Assembly (NCBI RefSeq): GCF_905115235.1
Contig: NC_051850.1
Location: forward strand, 112,285,982-112,349,981
DNA: 64,000 nt
DNA from: Hermetia illucens
Lineage: Eukaryota > Arthropoda > Insecta > Diptera > Stratiomyidae
Direction of reading: 5' to 3'
Shown here piece after piece: positions 46,001 to 57,069 of this stretch. A program made the translations under genes and the position numbers. Positions within the stretch are counted from its first letter, which is position 1; every line of letters starts with the position of its first letter. The notes under the pieces are model-generated. The model searched no databases and had not been told where the DNA came from. It saw only the letters and a program-made list of their open reading frames with translations.

Positions 46001-49000
46001 TGGAGTAATTAAATATGAAAAAAAACATCCGAACATATAGAAATCATTCATATTTTAGATGCAGGTTCAGATTCTATAAGGCAATAACTGGAGCGATGAC
46101 GGGCTCAAAACCAACAACTGCGTTCTTGACCCTATTAGATCGTGGAAGTTTCGCGGTGAGCACATAGTATAAACATGCAGGAACTTGTAGTGTCCGCAGC
46201 TTTGCGACAGTACTTCGTCTTTTCCAGAGACAATCCTAGAAGACAAAAGCATTTAATAATAAAAATATTTTCTCATTTTCTTCCATTTTAACACTCCTTA
46301 GCTTTCCCAACATACTCCTGCCAATTTCTTTATTCCCACCCCGACATTCATTTACATCAATCATTTAATATTTTAAAATTAATAATTTCATTTTATTTGC
46401 CAAAACTTATCGCCTGGTACCTTTTCCTAAAACTCATTCATATTTTAAAAATTTTCAATTTGTACATAATGATAATTCTCTAATGTTGCATGATCGGACA
46501 AAAAGGAACATTGACCTTGTACATAAACTTGCCCAGGTCACATATTATTGTTTTGCTTCTGGATGAGGCGACTGTAAATGTATTTTGCCATGAAAACATT
46601 TTGAAATTGAAGTTCATGGTCGGGGTCAGTGACTGTGAGGGACAGTTTATGAGCTGGACGGGGAGTCGTTTTTTGGCTCTAGGAGAGTAAAGACGAAGGT
46701 AGATTTTGAGGAAATTCGTTTGGTAACTTAGAAAGAGGAATTCATCGTTAGCTGTTGCAGAGTGTAGTTTTATAGAGATTGGGTTAAGAAAACCGCGAAA
46801 TCGCGATGTCAAGTTTTAATTAAGTTTTTTCAAAGCCAGCAAATGATTCGACGATTTTAGGCCGAAAGGAGAAATTAAAGGCAACGTTAAGGCGAGTCAT
46901 TTGTTCATAAAGCTGTTGTCCATGGTTTCCCGATAATCCCAATTACATGAATGTATCGACGGAAGTGTGTCGCAACATTGTTCACGAGGCAAATGTCGCT
47001 GCAACTCTTATGAAGTGATGGTTTTTCTTCATTAAAACACTGCATACGACTTGATTTTTCCGTGACCGTGTAGCCGGACCGAATAGTATACCGTTTCTCC
47101 ACGTTTATGAATTCGAATATTACGCCTTTTCAATTTAGAACCAATGATATAATTACATTTATATTGGTGTAATTTGTACATTTTTTGAATACCAAATATT
47201 CAAGTACCGTGCCCACATTTACTCTCGGTTTGAGATATGAAATTGTGAAAATTTATATACCGCACGTCTCTTAATGTTATCAGAGATTCTGCTTTTTGTG
47301 TCATTGAAGTTCTGAAAGAATATTGCACAAGTGAATCCACAGATTACATACTGCACCACCACCTGAGAATTGCTTGCGTTAAGTTAATAATTTCGCGAAG
47401 GAAGAAGATTTACGTTTTAATTTCAGATGGCTTACTTTAAAAATTCCGGTGACGTACACTCCAGTTCCAATACTAAAAGGAATTTCACCAGATCTACCAA
47501 AGCGTTTCCGGGAACAAGTCTAAATTGTTTCAAATCTTGTGCACTAACGTCTTATATAAATTGTTCCTGTAAATCTGACCCTTAGAGCTCTAGACGGGGA
47601 GGGCCTTTTAATTTTGCATGCACATTATATTACTGCTTTATTTTTGAATGCGTATTTTGAAGGTTTTAACTTTATATATTCTTACTTTTATCATCGCTTT
47701 TCGTTTGCCATACCTTTTATTTAAGTATTTACATTTTATTTTCATTCAGTTTTTTTGCATTTTTATGCTTTTTGTTTCTTATCTTATCTTTTTAGATTAT
47801 GTTTTATTATGTATGTGATTTAATTTTTTTATTTTATTATTCCTTTAAATTGACGGGATGGACTGCATGAAGTTTTAGTATAATATATTACCATGGATTT
47901 TTAATAAATCTTCTTAATTTGAAGACTTCCTTTTCACCTCCTCCGCTCTAGTTCCGCAAAACTCGTGTTTAAAGGGGGCATCCTCCAAACCATTATGGCT
48001 TGAGGATGCGAAGGCAGGAAAGGAACCTCGATCATTCATCTGAGGCAGGTAAAATCTTTTCAATGGTATAGTCACGTAATTCGTGCTAACAAGAATTCAC
48101 CAAGATTGATCTGAAGATAATAATAATCTGAACGAAATAACGGTGGCTTGACAGGCTAGATGGGGATTTGAAAGCCTCGCGATTGCATCCAGGTCAGGCT
48201 TTTGATAAAACAAAATGGCGAAACCGATCACGACGAACTGACCCTGCTTGTGAACGAAACAAAAGCTGGAGAAAAAGTAGTGCAAAACAAAACCTCATTA
48301 GAATCGGTTTACTGTCTGTTTATCTGCCTATCTGTCTGTCCGTCTGTCTGTCTGTTACGTGGAATTTAAGATCCTCATGCATGCAAGAGAGAGGGGGGGG
48401 GGGGTGTATATTTTTTTACCAAATATTGTCATGTGGGGTATGAAATGAAAAGTCTATTTTTTTTATTATTTATAATATTTATTATTTATTATTATGCAGT
48501 AATATAGGCTATGATGTCGAGGAAATCGTACTACTACTAACAAAGTTATAATAGGTCAGTGGTAATTCTAAAAGTGGATATTCTGACATAAGATATGCAT
48601 ATACATTACGTACTAGGTACTAATGGGAAAAATATTTTTATAAAAAAATGCACAAAAATGCCAGACCTGAAGCGTCCAGCTTCCGGTTTTTCGACTTGTT
48701 TTTATATCATTGAATTTCAGGTTTAGCTAGCTCGGGTCAAAATATTTCGATAGGTGCACGCGAATCCGCTGTTTGTTAATTTTTAGGATTCGTGAGGAAT
48801 CAAAGTTTTCGAAGGACCGATCGACACCGAAATTTTACTTTACCAGAAGATGCAAATAGAGGAGCGACTTGCTCAGAATGGTTTTCACTTTTTATAATTC
48901 TTCATATAAATCCCACAAAGTTTTTACCAATTTTTTTTGTTTTGTATTTGTGTTTTCTCCATGGCTACCGGCTTGCAAACATTACCAATCTATCCTCAAA

Positions 49001-52000
49001 TTAGTAATTTTTTTTGGAATGGATTCGGTAGTCAGTCTTTTCCGTAAAAATAAAAAGAAGGGGTTTCCTTTGTTGACTACAATTTGCTTCATTAAACAAA
49101 TGTATTTCTAGGATCATAAAAAGAGGAAGAATGGTATTAAATTACTTGAGAAAGCATTGGTCTTGCTTGGAAAGAGTATTAAATTAGTAGAAACAAGCCG
49201 GAATACCGGTTTTATGTTCATCTTATGAGAGAAACTTCTACATTTTTCTATCCGTATATCGCAACAAATCCAACATATTCATTTTAGAGAAATTACCTTC
49301 ACCGAATACTGTACATATTCATATGCCTATATTTCCGATTTACTCCGTGTACAAATATATTTATTTGAATTGGCCATTACCCGCAAAGTTCATTAGCACG
49401 GATATATACCTACATACACATATATGTCTGCTTGGAGTGATTGATATTGATATACAAATGACTAAAAAACTCAAAATATTTCTTTGCGACCGCCATTCGT
49501 GTAAGTTCACTTTGTTGTGGTATTGACGAATTGATATACGGTGATAACGTCATACACGTAGAATGCATGTAATTCACAAAAAATGCAAAGTTTAACCCTA
49601 TAACTTTGTTAATAATAGTTGGATTTTCTTCAAACTTGACCAAATATTGCCTTATGTTATCCCTCGCATCAAAGCCATTTTGTACTACTATGATGAACTT
49701 AAGGGGGGTTACCGGGTAAATTTCTAAAATATAGAAATATACAATTATTAACTTTATTTGTGCAGATATCGGAACCGGATGTATTTTAAGGCCTAGATTA
49801 GATTAGATTTCGTAGAGGTGCACCACTGCGATATTTTTCAGTTTTTTTGGTTGGATAGGTTGAGAACGAGATCTTCTCTTTTTGGGGCACACATTTTCAG
49901 CTCTCACACCTCTATGTTTCACTCACTATCAGAAACAAGATCATTTTCGAAAAGTACTAATCGAGCCCTTTCATTTGATATCCCAAATGGCATATTTGGT
50001 GAAAAAATTCATATGTACAGACAGGGCGTTCAATAAATTTAGTCATGACAGAGTCAATCATGGTCTCATGAACCTTGAAGAAATCCCAAAAACTCTTAAC
50101 GCTGTCATTACCCGCACCTGTATCGTGTTTTCAATGAAATACTTGAGTAAAGTAGTGTCCGCGCATTCCAGAAACTAATCATAAAATATTTTGTAAAATA
50201 AACTTGTCTGTTTAACCGCTCCAGTCAAAGAGATTCGTTTAATAATGAGAATACTATCTTCAATTGTGGTAGAAAATAGAATCCTGTATGAGCGTAGAAA
50301 GGGTAAACTAACTTGTTATTTTTTAAACCGTTTATTCTACACTGAATCTTAACCTAAACAATATTGGTTTATATACAAACTTGATTTAGGTAGCTCTAAA
50401 TCGTGTGAATTATTTTTTGCGAGAGTAAATTGCAAAAAAGTAAAATGTAATTAATTGACCTAATTTATTTAACGATATGAGTGACAATTTGCAAAGAAGT
50501 AAAATGCAACGTAATGAAATGAAATTAATACTAGAAAACCGTGCAAACCCTTATGACTGTCTGACCCATTTCATCTAGATTACACTGAGTCATAACGTTT
50601 GAACAATTATAAATAATATAATTTTTCATATTTTATTGAACTTTATGACATTTAATTCTATGGTACTTAATTCTATGTTGACATAGCCAAAGGACCCCAT
50701 AACTAGGTCAGTCTCTACTCGGTGTGTTGTGACGTTTCAGTAGTCAGGTAGTTTCGAAATTTGCAGATTGTTAGCACAGAAATTTATATGCCTTTTGGTC
50801 GCTTTTTACGGCAAGCAGGGAATACTTTTACTGTATACTTAAATCCCAATTCACAGGGCATTAAAAGACGAGGCATCAATTTATACACCTAAGTAGTGTT
50901 GTTTCCGCCGACAGTGGTACAGAACTTGATGTCCCTTGACGCATCAACAGCACTAAATTCGGCATTGTGGCCGCAACTTAACATTGGATTGCTTTGTAAT
51001 TCATTGTTAGGGATAATTCATTGAGTCTTCTGTACTGACTATCCTGATCAGCCAAAGAGAAGCTCAAAAAATGTCCAAAAATAGCGTGGATTCTTTTCCT
51101 TCTTCAGTCTTTGTCTCGTTCAGGAGCGGAGTCGGCAGGTTTTGATCCGTTGCGCCATTTGGCTCGCAAAACTCCTGGTCTGGATGAAGTCGCGAGGTTT
51201 TCAAATTACCGTCTAATTGAAGGACTTTATTAAAGAGCTTTTAGGCCAATGCGTCATAAGATTTGAACATATTCGGTGAGATTTCTGATGTAGATGAGAA
51301 ATGATTCCGTTTGAATCAATTGTTTCCTGAGGTATATTTAAAGTTCGTTGGTCAGCGCAAATATGATATGAGCAGGGTAGACTTAAATAAGCCAACTCTA
51401 TGTCTATAGGGTCCGTTGAAATGCGCTTCAGCTCCTGCCAGGATTTCCCGACATAATCCTACGCTCTTCCTCTACTGTTCTGCACCAATTGATGCTGGGG
51501 CAGCCGATCTCTCCCCCATCTCCATTGTATGGCCAGCCAGCAAATTGTCGCCCTCCTCAATGTGGGGGCTGACACCTCACTTTCCCGTTATGTTAGTTAT
51601 CTACATAAACAAGAGAGAAGTTTACTGAAAACTTTCCGAAATGGAGACAATTCTCGAAAGAAAAAATGCAACCAAAATGAAACAGTTTCACAAGGAAAAT
51701 ACGAACCGAGAAGACACTGCATCACGTTGGAGACATGAATGGGCTGGATTAGATAGTGGATGTCATTTACATATGGAAATCATGGTGCTTGATTGAAAGT
51801 TTCATTATCCGTTGGTATTCTTTATATTGCAATTGCGTGCTTTCTACAGTAGGATCCGTTCAATCTGTCATATTTCCTGCGTTGGAGGTTTATTTTAGCA
51901 TTATTTATTTTTTACAAGTAGCCCAGAAGAATAACTACAATTATTGCACGGATGAATGGATGGGAGATGTTTCTTTATGAAGGATTGTTTATTGCATTAA

Positions 52001-54283
52001 TTAGCCGTAAAAGATAAATGCATTTGGTGTACCCTTTTCGGAGTATATTATTCACGAGGATATATTTTTACCACGTGACCATGGGGCCATAACAAATAAT
52101 ATTATGTAGGAAGCTGCTTTTCCCTTCCGTTGTAGATCAGTTATTAGACCTATCAGTGTCCCCATTTTAAGTTTATTTATTTAAATAATTTCGGCTGCTT
52201 TGATCTTAAAAAAAGTTAGCTTCCGCTGTGGATTCTCCTGTGTCACATCACCACCCAGTGTATTATTGTAGAGCAATGTGCGCGATGGAGATCACTGCTC
52301 CACCTGCTTGTCATCGACTTCAAAAACGTTTTCGGGAGCATGTACATAAAATCTCGGAGGAATCTGAAGGCAACGTCTTCTCGTTATCGGTGACGTCCTT
52401 CAGGATAATATATTATAAAAAAATTAAATGATAGAAGTTTTCTGATAGATTTGGTTAATTAGGGTGAAGTAAAGGTTTTCTCTTGCAGATTTCGGACAGA
52501 ATAAAATTGTAGCAATGGCATTGCTTTGTGGTTGTGACTATTCACCAGGTGTGGAGGGCATTGGCAGAGATGCTGTTGTAAAGTTATTTGCTAAATATAA
52601 GAATTGTGAGATACTTGAAAGGTAATACATAAACAATTAGCAAGTTATGTGTCAATTTTCAATTAAACATACACAGAATAAAATCCTGGCGCGTGAATGA
52701 TCACAAATATACGGAACTTGAAATGAAGGTAGATGACAAGAATATTTGTGCGAATTGTGGCCATCATGGAAAAGCTTTATCACATGCCCGGAATGGGTGC
52801 AGTTTATGTCGAACATCGAAAAGCTGTAACTCATCTGAATGGAAGTAGTAACAGATGTAAATCATATTTAAAGCATTTTTTTATGAATTGTTATTTCAGA
52901 GAAGAACGCTTAGCTATTAAATCAGAGCTAAACATGCGAAAGAAGGCATTACTGCATGACAATTTCCCCTCCGAAGAAATTATAAATGAGTTCCTAACTC
53001 ATCCTGAAACGCTTCCAAAGCTGGACTTGCGTTGGCGGCAACCGAATTTAGTACGATTTGTGAAGGTGATTGGAACCTCATTACAGTGGACGGAAATTTA
53101 TTGTTTCCAAAAGTTTTTACCATTATTGACTCGGTGGTTAGTATTCAATCATGGAGAGAATTTTCAAGCGGAGTTGGTGAGAGGCACCATCTATCCGAAT
53201 TTCATAAAAAAGAAACGAGCCCCCAAAGGTTAGTAGGTACTAAAAATGTTACGTTTTGTACTGGATTGTCGATCACGATGATATCTTATGTTCATGCTTT
53301 CAGGTATACAAAGTTATGAAATAGTATGGAAGGATGACGATAGACATTTCCATGGATTGATACCGGATGATCAGCTTAAATCCTATTTAAATGAAAATCC
53401 AAAAGGAATTGAATCACTTTTTAGTACTATTGAGCCTGTGGATGCGACTGAAAGGGCTTATCCAACAATTGTGCAAGATTTTTTGTCTAAACAGAAGAAG
53501 CCAAAGGCATCTAAAAAGAAAGCTGATTCTAAACCTAGAACAAAGAAAACTGTAGCACCAGCACCAGGGAATGACTCTTTAAATAATATGAGTGATTTCT
53601 TGAAAGCTACTGAAGAAATTGAAAGAGATTTGAAGAAATCTAAAAAGAAGAAAAAACACGATTTGCCGAAAATAGATCGATTTCTTGTACACAAATCGAC
53701 CCCGGTCAAATCTATGATATTGTGCTCAGACTTTGGACCAAATTCATCCACACCGAAAAGAAGCGGCCCATTAAGCTTGTTAGACTTAGAAGATGATACT
53801 GATGATTTCAATTATTCTGACATCATCAAAAATATAATATCAAAACCATCCGATCTCAGGAAATACGACGGCAAACGGCTGAAATACGATAACGTAAATT
53901 ATTTAAATCAAAGCAAAGATGACTTGGATTTGTTGTCGAAGAAGAAGCGGAATTTCCCGACAGAATCTCCATTCCGGAATCCTAAACGGTTGATGCTTGC
54001 TGACACGCATGATTCACCTTTGAAATTAAGTGTTAGCCGGGACGATCTGAATATTAGCAGTCGCAAGAGTGATGGTGTGGAGAACTTGATTGACCGATTT
54101 CTAATTAGAGAGGGTGTTTCTGTCAATAGACGAAGTACAGAAAGTAAAAACGTGAGTTACTTCTTCGAAAAAAGTGTAGGTGGAGTTGATGAGTTTGAAC
54201 GTTCACTTGACATGCACTTGAGCCTAAGCGATGAACAAAGTGATAGCCCAATATCCGATGATGATTGTTTAGTATTGAACTAA
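37063..54283 (+). CDS. Gen: Gen/GEN1 XPG-family Holliday-junction resolvase, 8 exons, 745 aa
   Basis: Exons: 37063-37220, 37277-37432, 37485-37644, 37698-37851, 52489-52621, 52677-52844, 52900-53228, 53304-54283; all GT/AG with matching phases. The protein starts MGIKDLW like other FEN/XPG nucleases. Metal-binding acids are in place: D30 (AIDLAGWVCE), E146 and E148 (APGEAEAYCAHL), D167 and D169 (SQDSDCFAYG), D226 (CGCDY), followed by the H3TH (GVEGIGRDAVVKLF). Residues 278-298 hold the CxxC...CxxC pair seen in GEN1 (CANC, CSLC). The C terminus is charged and disordered, with an NLS-like KKPKASKKKADSK. Length fits Drosophila Gen (about 730 aa). GEN1 cuts Holliday junctions and 5' flaps in DNA repair; that role is from homology. 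Intron 4 (14.6 kb) splits the catalytic core between the XPG-I and H3TH parts and is filled with transposons. The other six introns are 52-75 bp. Confidence 0.95.
37876..38260. other. Unassigned start of Gen intron 4
   Basis: No family recognised. TTAAGGGG at about 37876 resembles the end motif of the TTAA-type elements at 1399 and 31097. Confidence 0.35.
38262..40470 (+). mobile_element. RTE-clade LINE, 5' truncated
   Basis: The first frame (to 39161) holds the endonuclease tail (GTQIDYILIRRQHF) and the region before the RT (MKSGKATGPDYIASELWK). After a stop and a damaged stretch, a second frame (39348-40277) has CPLYIAFLDLEKEFDRVPHE, VGVHQGSALSPLLFVLVMDT, YTLLYADDVFLAS (catalytic YADD) and RFKYLGSTLL. 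The third frame (40193-40414) ends with RRLRWYGHVIRANENSLAKI and a basic tail. The order and the YGSECWP...LRWYGHV end are typical of RTE elements. Both the upstream endonuclease and the 5' end are lost. This is the source family of the 3' fragments at 15021, 22672, 48040, 51093 and 59197. Confidence 0.9.
40471..40714. other. Unassigned part of Gen intron 4
   Basis: Contains 'CGATTTTCCTCAAACTTGAC', which resembles inner HINE-B sequence (TTTTCTTCAAACTTGACC), so it may be a small worn HINE piece. Confidence 0.4.
40715..41506 (+). repeat. HINE-A, complete reference copy
   Basis: 792 bp. The 5' end is the perfect hairpin AAGGTTTTGT-GTAAA-ACAAAACCTT (40715-40739), then ATTAAAATCGG and a (GTCY)n tract up to about 40795. 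The body contains 'GATTGACACCAAATTTGGTG' and 'CCATACCGATATTCCTTCAA'. The 3' end has ACACAAAACCTT (the hairpin arm again), a GAAG/CTTC hairpin and CCCGATTTGTT. The next repeat begins at the following base. Confidence 0.9.
41507..45080 (+). repeat. HINE-B, split by a LINE
   Basis: The two parts are 41507-41902 and 44540-45080. It begins AAGG directly after the TT that ends the preceding HINE-A. The hairpin and GTCY tract are deleted, but the B body ('CACGCAGCAAGTGGCGCCAA', 'GGAGGCTCCCCATACATGCG') is clear. The right part ends with GATGAACAAAAAACCTTTAC and a worn TTCGACCTACTT. Confidence 0.8.
41903..44527 (+). mobile_element. I/LOA-type LINE with RNase H, 5' truncated and internally deleted
   Basis: Flanked by a perfect 12-bp target duplication, CATCCTATAAGT (41891-41902 and 44528-44539). 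Pieces in order: LPPWWNEDLSSLRKLTREIF; RT start (FPGPDGIMPVMLLK, FRPISLTSFVLKTLERVL, HAYLKGKSTETALHEV, FLDIEGAFNNV); an internal deletion at about 43013 that removes the YADD part; the thumb (WMYTAVVRPILTYGSIVWW); RNase H (FFTDGSKMAYGVGAG, ILTDSQAAIKAL, WVPGHRNIEGNERADGLARQ); and a CCHC-like end (CRSCGEGRETLMHFLCDC). A TAG at 43671 interrupts the RNase H just before AEVLAILE. A frameshift lies near 42375. The 3' tail is (CCTA)n at about 44508-44527. RNase H places it in the I/LOA group. Confidence 0.93.
45081..47426. other. Unassigned part of Gen intron 4
   Basis: No repeat family or domain recognised in 2.3 kb. Open frames of 60-110 codons (e.g. 46480-46812, -) carry no familiar motif. Confidence 0.4.
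47427..47523 (+). other. Possible orphan terminal exon, 31 codons
   Basis: A good acceptor (TTTTAATTTCAG, ending at 47426) is followed by an open frame WLTLKIPVTYTPVP ... LPKRFREQV and a stop at 47521-47523. Composition looks protein-like. No upstream exon was found that joins in phase. It may be chance or a broken gene fragment in the Gen intron. Confidence 0.15.
47524..48039. other. Unassigned T-rich part of Gen intron 4
   Basis: Strongly T-rich on the + strand (47640-47860). Nothing recognised. Confidence 0.4.
48040..48277 (+). mobile_element. RTE LINE 3' fragment
   Basis: Matches the end of the RTE LINE: 'GTCACGTAATTCGTGCTAAC', 'GGTGGCTTGACAGGCTAGAT', 'ATGGCGAAACCGATCACGAC', 'CTTGTGAACGAAACAAAAGC'. 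Directly followed by a HINE-A. Confidence 0.85.
48278..48700 (+). repeat. HINE-A, internally deleted
   Basis: Starts TAGTGCAAAACAAAACCTCA, a trimmed hairpin, with a (GTCY)n tract to about 48355. After a large internal deletion, it ends with the hairpin CTGAAGC-GTCCA-GCTTCCGG and TTCGACTTGTT. Confidence 0.85.
48701..49191. other. Unassigned part of Gen intron 4
   Basis: Nothing recognised on either strand. Confidence 0.4.
49192..50022 (-). repeat. HINE-B, 5' truncated
   Basis: The + strand begins AACAAGCCGGAATACCGG, with the terminal hairpin deleted. It follows the reversed B body ('GTATTGACGAATTGATATAC', 'GGATTTTCTTCAAACTTGAC', 'CGGAACCGGATGTATTTTAA') to about 50020. The GTCY tract and 5' hairpin are missing. 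Confidence 0.8.
50023..51092. other. Unassigned part of Gen intron 4
   Basis: No repeat or exon recognised in about 1.07 kb. Confidence 0.4.
51093..51207 (-). mobile_element. RTE LINE 3' fragment
   Basis: The reverse strand reads ATTTGAAAACCTCGCGAC, then CATCCAGACCAGG, CAAATGGCGCAACGG and GAACGAGACAAAGACTGAAG, matching 48160-48275 and the end of the RTE LINE. Confidence 0.75.
51208..52239. other. Unassigned part of Gen intron 4
   Basis: No recognised element. Short open frames only. Confidence 0.4.
52240..52390 (+). mobile_element. LINE RT fragment
   Basis: One frame reads IIVEQCARWRSLLHLLVIDF and then KNVFGSM, the first catalytic-Asp motif of a LINE reverse transcriptase (usual form FIDFEKAFDSV). 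Only about 150 bp. Confidence 0.45.
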
Positions 54284-54331
54284 TTGGACTGATTTTAAGC
54301 ATAAATTTGGATAATGTTTTTTGTTTTATTG

Positions 54332-54337
54332 AATAAA
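54332..54337 (+). terminator. Gen polyadenylation signal
   Basis: AATAAA lies 49 bases after the Gen stop codon and is followed by a T-rich stretch (AGATTTTTTTTTCG), consistent with a short 3' UTR. Confidence 0.7.
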
Positions 54338-54867
54338 GATTTTTTTTTCGTTATTCTTTGCTAATTACTACTACTATTTCCTTTACTTTAGAAACGTTGC
54401 AGTAGGGAATGCTGTGAAAAATTTCTAGGTTGTTGGCTTTAACTTTATTTAGAGAAAACGCGGAGGAATATGTGCTCTTTCAACATCTTTTTTATGGTTC
54501 ATTCCTTTTGCTTCTTAAGATTTAATGTAACACTTCATTATTTAAGGTGTCAGTTTTTGTGGATATGAATCCAGGTAGTTACTTACTCCAAGTTACATAG
54601 TTTGGGTTTTCTCTTCTTTGCTTTGTACATATTAATACGATTAGCAGCAAATTATATGGTTTTCAGTTGTTCAGTGGATCGTACTTTAAGTTACCTCGAC
54701 AGTCTATTTTTAATAAATAATTTGAACTGTTTTTCTGCGAGTATAATTTCGACGAGTTTCGTTTTTTGGCAATGATGAGATTGTTGACTCATTTAAATAA
54801 TTTAATGTAAGATATTCACAAACAGTTTGCTGTTTAGCAATTCCTAATATAAATGATATATCTTAAC
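54338..54867. other. Unassigned sequence downstream of Gen
   Basis: Nothing recognised. Confidence 0.45.
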
Positions 54868-55625
54868 CTACCACACTGTGGATATAGAAGCGAACATCGG
54901 CCTAATGATAGCACACGCACACAGCTCACAAGCAGTGAGAGCTCGTTTCATCTTCACCATTACATGTTTGTTCCAAGGAAACTTCTTGTCTAGAATAACT
55001 GCCAGATATTTGACTTCTTCGAAGAGTTGTAGGGTTGTACCCCTCATCTCTGGAAAGCAAAGACAATTCAGTTTTCTCCTTGCAAATAATATCATTGGAG
55101 TTTTATTTGGATTTATTGAAAGTTCGTGCTTGAGGCACTAGCATTATGCTCTGAAGGATCCTCCCTTCGTACGTTTTACGGGCTTCTTAATTCACGCTGT
55201 GAGTTCCGGAAGTTTAACCTTCACTCTTCACTCTTATTGCACTTACAAGCACGATTCAGAAATCGTCTGGCTGAGTCTTTGCAGTTCTCGGTTCAATCAG
55301 GAAATCATTTTACCGCGTTGGCCTCGAGTAATGGGACAATCGTTTTCAAAGCACTCTAAAAGTGTCCGAGTAAGAGTTTCTAAACGGTCTTCCATCGCCA
55401 AAGAAGTCCTTAGTCGCCCAGAGAGCTGCACTTTATTGCCAAAAGGTTTATTGAACTTTGTCCAATCTATTTCCCTAGGATTCCGTCTTTGTATTACATT
55501 CTGTTCGCCTGCAATAGACTAAATTCTAAGTAACGGTGATTAGACAGTGAGACTTCATCTAGCACCCGCCAGTCTCTAATCAACTCTAATAACTTTTAAC
55601 TGCACAATTACTTCCCTTTTTCTTG

Positions 55626-55654
55626 GCGAACGTAGGGGGGCGCCCTACGTTCGC
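55626..55654. repeat. GC-rich perfect hairpin
   Basis: Perfect 12-bp stem GCGAACGTAGGG / CCCTACGTTCGC around a 5-base loop (GGGCG). It lies in the LINE remnant just before a (CAAT)n run at 55684-55700. Confidence 0.85.
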
Positions 55655-56129
55655 GGTCACAAGACCAGGTGATGTGATAAAATCAATCAATCAATCAATC
55701 TTCTCTAGGATTGCATTTGCTACTACCCCAACAAATATGTTGAGATTTCGAATCGCAACCGATGAAGAGACCACTTGATTCTGCATGCACTACCAGACCC
55801 CTTAGTTCTTGCTTCGGCGGAGGTCACGAAGAATCATAAGGTAAGTAAGCGGCTGCATCTATGATATTTCTTTTCTTGTCATTGACCTAGTGTTGTAAGT
55901 TGCCCGTAATTGGGCTGTGGAAATATAATTATTTCAGCATGGTTGCCTCTAACAATTTTGATACCAGAATGGAGGGTCTCGGTCTCGAGGATCTTTCATG
56001 GAAAAAGATTCTAGCCCCCTTTACTGACCCAATACCACCGATTTTATTAAAACAAACCCATGGTTGTGTGGTTGTGCCAGAAACATATAAAGACAGTCCG
56101 GCAACTTCGCCAGTCTTGCTGTCAGTAGA

Positions 56130-56427
56130 TAATAATAATAATCGTTGGCGCAACAATTAAATTGGATCAGGGGCTTGAAGTGTATTAGAGCACTTCATTG
56201 AAGACCGTAACGGCACACTACAGGATTACGGAATTCTATAGGAGGTAATGTCGTCAGCATTGCGCTCGCCCGAGATTATTACCCCGATTTGACTCAGGTA
56301 CTCATTCATAGTTGAGTCGGCTGGTATCCGAAGTCAAATCACGATACAAATTCCACTGCCACCAGTGAGATTTGAAGCGCGACCTTCCGTACGATAGCCT
56401 TGTGCTCTAACCGCTCAGATATCCGGA
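56130..56427 (-). mobile_element. tRNA-derived SINE, full length
   Basis: The + strand starts with the reversed tail AATAATAATAATCGTTGGCG, then 'TTGGATCAGGGGCTTGAAGT', 'GCGCTCGCCCGAGATTATTA' and 'GTACGATAGCCTTGTGCTCT', and ends at the A box region, CCGCTCAGATATCCGGA. No clear target duplication. Length and order equal those of the copy at 11087-11384. Confidence 0.9.
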
Positions 56428-57069
56428 CACTCAAGCCAGTATGTAGGAGGAGGCTTTAGGATGCTGCAGATTAATTTGGCTAATCTTAATGCTTGTAGAC
56501 ATAAGTGTAGTCTAGTGTGAAAACCGACGCTAGCTTTTGAATCTGCTACGTCCAGTGTGGATCTTACTTCACCTTCCACCGAAAGTTTCGTTTTTTTCAT
56601 CAGGTTCCTCCGTATATTGTTCCTTGGTGGCGTAGCAACGTTAATGTCCTCATTTCCAACAAGCTTTGCCTTCTTGCGCAGTACCGTGCCGTCGGTTGGG
56701 AGCCTTCCTAGGTTCACACTGTCCAAGCTGCATGGATCTGCTTCCGCATACCGGTGTTTCTGGCTGACCGCACCGTAGACACTAGGCGCGCTCAAGCGGA
56801 GAGAATGTCCTACACACATTTCTTCGTGGGAAAAGATGAATGTGTTAAGGTCTGCCAAATCCGTGCCTCGGCCGTAACATGATCGCGGGTGGATTCGAAC
56901 TTTGTGACTCATTATTATCACTCGGAGAATTACAATCCGCTGCTTTTAGCTTCATGTGTAGGACACACTTAGTTTAGTAGTAAATTACTGCAAGCTCCCC
57001 CACCACGGGAACGTGGTGTCCGAGCGGGGCTTACAAGTATATACTCTATATCGTAGTTAATTTTGAAAG

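Larger units (their letters stand above)
54868..56912 (-). mobile_element. Jockey/I-type LINE, decayed, with a SINE inserted
   Basis: Read leftward on the - strand. 56912-56428 is a 165-codon open frame of unknown content, probably the 5' region. At about 56470-56430 another frame gives IKISQINLQHPKAS, an endonuclease N terminus. After the SINE come VSGTTTQPWVCFNKIGG, GSVKGARIFF and RPRPSILVSKLLEA (56110-55929). These are followed by NIIDAAAYLPYDS and CDSKSQHIC (55870-55730), EDRLETLTRTLLECFENDCP (about 55390) and finally EVKYLAVILDKKFPWNKHVM of the RT (55030-54970). The copy at 60817-61310 shares the endonuclease part. Large deletions remove the RT core. Confidence 0.75.

Noticed and set aside
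48318-48356. GTCT-rich stretches as independent microsatellites
   Set aside because: Wherever they occur they sit at a fixed place behind the 5' hairpin of the HINE repeats, so they are part of the element.
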